From: Chromatiales bacterium
GTDB lineage: Bacteria > Pseudomonadota > Gammaproteobacteria > SZUA-140
Length of the DNA: 18,066 nucleotides
Assembly: GCA_031285245.1 (NCBI GenBank)
Contig: JAITWN010000189.1
Location: 1-18,066 of the forward strand
Direction of reading: 5' to 3'
The position numbers were made by a program, and so were the translations under genes. The notes below the pieces were generated by a model that had not been told where the DNA came from, did no database searches, and saw only the letters and a program-made list of their open reading frames with translations. Shown here piece by piece: positions 15,471-18,066 of the stretch (positions within the stretch are counted from its first letter, which is position 1; each line of letters starts with the position of its first letter).

Positions 15471-16451
15471 CTAGCCGCGCGGATGATGCTCTGCATGCAA
15501 GGCTTTGAGACGCTCGCGCGCGACGTGAGTGTAGATCTGCGTCGTCGATAGATCCGCGTGGCCGAGCAGCATCTGCAAGCTGCGAAGATCTGCACCATGG
15601 TCGAGCAGATGCGTTGCAAAAGCATGGCGCAACGTATGCGGCGATAAAGGCTTGTCGATGCCGGCCGCGCGCGCATGACGCTTGATCAGATGCCAGAAGG
15701 CTTGGCGCGTCATCGCTTCGCCCCGGGCAGTGATAAACAGCGCATCCGTGCTGCGCCCTTCAAGCAGTGTCGGGCGCGCATCGCGCAGATAGGTTTCGAG
15801 CCAGGCTAGCGCCTCTTCACCTAGCGGCACCAGCCGATCTTTACCGCCCTTACCGAGTACGCGCACCACACCCTGGCGAGTGTTGACGCGAGTGAGGGGC
15901 AAGCTGACGAGCTCGGAGACTCGCAAACCCGCGGCGTAAAGCATTTCGAGCATGGCGCGATCGCGCAGACCAACAGCGGTCTGCACAGCGGGCGCTTCGA
16001 GCAAAGCTTCGACTTCTTTTTCAGTGAGAGATTTCGGCAGTGGCCGGCCAAGGCGCGGTGGATGCAAGCGCACCGCGGGATCATCGCTGCGCAGGCCAGC
16101 CTCGATCAGGTAACGATAGAAGCGACGCTGGCTTGATACCAGCCGCGCGACGCTGCGGGGTTTGGCGTTGTTGATCAGACGAAAAGCGAAATATTCCTGT
16201 AGATCGCCCGCTTGTGCCACACCGAGACTGAGATCATCGCTACGCGCTTTCAGCCAGCGATCAAAACCCATCAAGTCAGCACGATAAGCCTCTAGTGTGG
16301 CAGGACTTAATCCGCGTTCGACCCACAGTGCATCAAGGAAACGATCGATCAGCGCACCCGGCGCAGTGCAGGCGCTGCTGTCATTCTCGTCTGCGCCGGG
16401 CACGCTGGCGTCAGAGCTGATCGAGCCGCTCCTTGTCCTGCGGCGAAGCAT
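15471..16451 (-). CDS. xerD: Site-specific tyrosine recombinase XerD
   Basis: Works with XerC at dif sites to resolve chromosome dimers. The N-terminal SAM-like DNA-binding domain (FLDALWVERGLSPATLEAYR, from residue 38) and the catalytic domain are complete. Catalytic residues by motif are Arg177 (AAGLRVSE), Lys201 (LGKGGKDRLVPLG), His272 and Arg275 (PHTLRHAFATHLL), His298 (LLGHADLSTTQ) and the nucleophile Tyr307. The C terminus (LKALHAEHHPRG) matches XerD rather than XerC. The reading frame from the ATG at 16451 gives 326 residues and overlaps the upstream gene by 41 bp. A GTG at 16403 would remove the overlap and give 310 residues, nearer the usual length of about 300. Neither start has a strong ribosome binding site, so the N terminus is uncertain. 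Confidence 0.95.
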   Translation of the reverse strand: MLRRRTRSGSISSDASVPGADENDSSACTAPGALIDRFLDALWVERGLSPATLEAYRADLMGFDRWLKARSDDLSLGVAQAGDLQEYFAFRLINNAKPRSVARLVSSQRRFYRYLIEAGLRSDDPAVRLHPPRLGRPLPKSLTEKEVEALLEAPAVQTAVGLRDRAMLEMLYAAGLRVSELVSLPLTRVNTRQGVVRVLGKGGKDRLVPLGEEALAWLETYLRDARPTLLEGRSTDALFITARGEAMTRQAFWHLIKRHARAAGIDKPLSPHTLRHAFATHLLDHGADLRSLQMLLGHADLSTTQIYTHVARERLKALHAEHHPRG

Positions 16452-16782
16452 GATGGTTGATGCTCATCACGATGTCGGCAAGCTCATGCTCAGCCGAAGT
16501 GGCGGCAGTGTCATCTTTGACTTTCTGCAGCTTTTCCCGGTCTGCGGCACTGATCTGATGCTTCATCTGCAGCAAAGCACCAGCGATCGCACGTTCACCT
16601 GGCGTTGATGCGTCGCTCGCGACGATCTTGCGTAGTGCATCTTGATCAGATGCGGTCGGTTGATGATCCAGAGTCTTGACGATCTGGGCCATCTCTTTGA
16701 TTGCGTTAGCATCTGCCAACGCGATGGGGGCACTGACGAAGGAAGCAATCAACAGCAGAATGGAACCGAGCTTTGCATTCAT
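16411..16782 (-). CDS. Small exported protein of three 35-residue repeats, function unknown
   Basis: A 123-residue protein I do not recognise. A signal peptide is clear: MNAKLGSILLLIASFVSAPIALA, with likely cleavage after Ala23. The mature part consists of three ungapped repeats starting at 31, 66 and 101, exactly 35 residues apart. Each has the pattern: small hydrophobic, Ala, two residues later a hydrophobic pair, then His (40, 75, 110), Gln or His, and later Asp-x-(Asp/Glu)-x-Leu (46/49/50 in the first unit). The third repeat is cut at 23 residues by the stop codon. It is predicted to be mostly helical and charged. A strong gaggag ribosome binding site lies 7 bp before the ATG. The gene starts just past the rplS terminator and runs into xerD. 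Periplasmic location is inferred. Confidence 0.75.
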   Translation of the reverse strand: MNAKLGSILLLIASFVSAPIALADANAIKEMAQIVKTLDHQPTASDQDALRKIVASDASTPGERAIAGALLQMKHQISAADREKLQKVKDDTAATSAEHELADIVMSINHHASPQDKERLDQL

Positions 16783-16807
16783 GGCTCATCTCCTCACGGC
16801 TGTACTG

Positions 16808-16837
16808 AAAAAAACGACCGGCGCCTTGGCGCCGGTC
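16808..16837 (-). terminator. Intrinsic terminator after rplS
   Basis: On the minus strand a perfect 10-bp stem (gaccggcgcc / ggcgccggtc, 16828-16837 with 16816-16825, 2-bp loop) is followed one base later by seven T (plus-strand a-tract 16808-16814). It begins 21 bp after the rplS stop codon and closes the rimM-trmD-rplS operon. Confidence 0.93.
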
Positions 16838-16857
16838 ATCCTACTGATTACAAAAGC

Positions 16858-17202
16858 TTAGAGCTTTTCGCGAATGCGAGCGGCTTTACCGCGCAGATCG
16901 CGCAGGTGATAAAGCTTGGCGCGACGCACATCGCCACGGCGCTTGACGGTGATACTGTCGACGACCGGGCTGTAGGTCTGAAACACGCGCTCCACGCCTT
17001 CACCATGGGAAATCTTGCGCACCGTGAAAGCGGAGTTAAGGCCACGGTTACGCTTGGCGATCACCACGCCTTCAAACGCCTGCAGACGCTCACGCTGACC
17101 TTCCTTGACCTTGACCTTGACCTCGACGGTATCGCCCGGCGCGAATTCCGGAACCTCGCGGTTCATCTGCTCGGCTTCGAGCTGGCTGATGATGTTGCTC
17201 AT
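16858..17202 (-). CDS. rplS: 50S ribosomal protein L19
   Basis: A large-subunit protein at the 30S-50S interface. The protein has 114 residues, essentially the length of E. coli L19 (115), and complete family sequence: EVPEFAPGDTVEVKVKVKEG, RLQAFEGVVIAKRNRGLNS, FTVRKISHGEGVERVFQTYS, and the basic end LYHLRDLRGKAARIREKL. A good aggag ribosome binding site precedes the ATG at 17202. It is the last gene of the operon with trmD, 41 bp away, and is followed by a strong terminator. Confidence 0.98.
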   Translation of the reverse strand: MSNIISQLEAEQMNREVPEFAPGDTVEVKVKVKEGQRERLQAFEGVVIAKRNRGLNSAFTVRKISHGEGVERVFQTYSPVVDSITVKRRGDVRRAKLYHLRDLRGKAARIREKL

Positions 17203-17243
17203 TTCTGACTCTCCTGAATAATTCCGTAATTCGCCTGATCTAT

Positions 17244-17939
17244 CTACCCGCGCTTTTCCCCGCCCTGCACCAGCAGGTCAGGCCGCTTGCGGCGCGTGCG
17301 ATCGAGTGCCTGCTCGCGACGCCACTCTTCTATCTTGCGGTGGTCTCCGCTCAGCAGGATCTCCGGCACTTGCAGGCCGTCGATCTCGCGAGGTCGCGTG
17401 TAATGAGGATGATCTAACAACCCGGAAACAAAGGAATCCTGTTGCGCTGACTCCTCATCTCCCAGCACGCCCGGCAACAGCCGCGCCACTGCATCCACCA
17501 CCACCGCTGCCGCCAACTCACCACCGCTTAGCACGTAATCGCCGATCGACAGTTCTTCGTCGATCTCAGTTTCGAGCACGCGCTCGTCAATGCCTTCGTA
17601 CCGCCCCGCCACCAGCATCAGCGCCGGCTCGATCGCGAGCTCACACGCGTAGGCGTGATCGAAGCGCCGGCCCTGCGGAGAGAGGTAAATCACCCGCGTC
17701 TTGCCCGCTGCGGCACGCGCCGCGCGGATCGTATCGCGCAAGGGCTGCACCATCATCACCATGCCTGGGCCACCGCCATAAGGCCGATCGTCCACGCAGC
17801 GATGGATATCCTGCGTATAGTCCCGCGGATTCCACAGCATGAGCTCAAGCACATCGCGCGTCAGCGCGCGTCCGACGACACCGCAGCTCATCAGCGCCGA
17901 GATCATCGGCGGAAACAGCGTTACGACATCGATACGCAT
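17244..17939 (-). CDS. trmD: tRNA (guanine-N1-)-methyltransferase TrmD
   Basis: Makes m1G37 next to the anticodon, which prevents +1 frameshifting. This is an essential SPOUT enzyme that works as a dimer. The protein has 231 residues (E. coli 255; the difference is at the C terminus). Conserved features are RIDVVTLFPPM at the start, DDRPYGGGPGMVMM (50-63), the knot segments YLSPQGRRFDHAYA and LVAGRYEGIDERV, then SIGDYVLSGGELAA. The catalytic Asp168 lies in QQDSF and Arg153 in ARLLPGVLG. The ATG at 17939 is 12 bp after the rimM stop, indicating an operon. The ribosome binding site is weak, consistent with coupling to rimM translation. Confidence 0.97.
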   Translation of the reverse strand: MRIDVVTLFPPMISALMSCGVVGRALTRDVLELMLWNPRDYTQDIHRCVDDRPYGGGPGMVMMVQPLRDTIRAARAAAGKTRVIYLSPQGRRFDHAYACELAIEPALMLVAGRYEGIDERVLETEIDEELSIGDYVLSGGELAAAVVVDAVARLLPGVLGDEESAQQDSFVSGLLDHPHYTRPREIDGLQVPEILLSGDHRKIEEWRREQALDRTRRKRPDLLVQGGEKRG

Positions 17940-17951
17940 CGCGTCGCAGGA

Positions 17952-18066
17952 TCAGTAATCCTGCTCCCAATCCACCACGATCCGCCGCGCCGCGAGATCC
18001 ACTTCAAGCACGAAATGCCCGAGTACAAACGGGATCAGCACTTCGCGCTCACCGTGTATTACCAGC
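17952..18066 (-). CDS. rimM: Ribosome maturation factor RimM (C-terminal end only)
   Basis: The last 37 or so codons, cut by the right edge of the window. The translation includes GEREVLIPFVLGHFVLEVDL and ends IVVDWEQDY before a TGA at 17952-17954. This matches the end of the PRC-barrel domain of RimM (in E. coli, ERLVPFLDG ... EVDWDPGF). RimM binds S19 and assists 30S maturation. Its position directly before trmD is the standard rpsP-rimM-trmD-rplS order, so rpsP is expected beyond the window. Confidence 0.92.
   Translation of the reverse strand, partial: LVIHGEREVLIPFVLGHFVLEVDLAARRIVVDWEQDY

Overview
The window is a stretch of chromosomal housekeeping DNA from a moderately GC-rich gammaproteobacterium, probably outside the enterics. 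I judge this from gene order (divergent trmJ/suhB, mutS next to fdxA, xerD-dsbC, and rimM-trmD-rplS) and from protein similarity recalled from family knowledge. No database search was possible and the genus cannot be named.

Left part (1-8053): trmJ (tRNA Cm32/Um32 methyltransferase) reads leftward. It is divergent from a rightward series of suhB, a rhodanese-type sulfurtransferase, a two-gene putative ion-driven membrane motor (a four-helix MotA/TolQ-like protein plus a MotB-like single-helix protein carrying a von Willebrand A domain), mutS and fdxA.

Middle (7482-8372): the two gene-poor gaps around fdxA hold non-coding repeat elements. These are a 109-bp element with near-perfect 27-bp terminal inverted repeats, a 77-bp element ending in CGTCATTGCGA, and a 99-bp element with perfect 22-bp arms. 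The loop of the last one shares sequence with a repeat downstream of trmJ at the left edge.

Right part (8373-18066), all on the minus strand: reading in transcription order, partial rimM, trmD and rplS form the classical ribosomal/tRNA-methylation operon and end at a strong intrinsic terminator. Only 25 bp later begins a second gene train: a small exported protein built from three 35-residue repeats, xerD, a lipoprotein version of DsbC, and an addB-addA-like pair (nuclease with an iron-sulfur staple plus UvrD-type helicase-nuclease) joined by an ATGA overlap.

The best candidate for an undescribed system is the motor pair at 2883-4788. It has the stator architecture of MotAB/TolQR/ZorAB, but a MIDAS-type vWA domain replaces the usual peptidoglycan-binding or ExbD-like domain. 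The second candidate is the 35-residue-repeat exported protein at 16411-16782.
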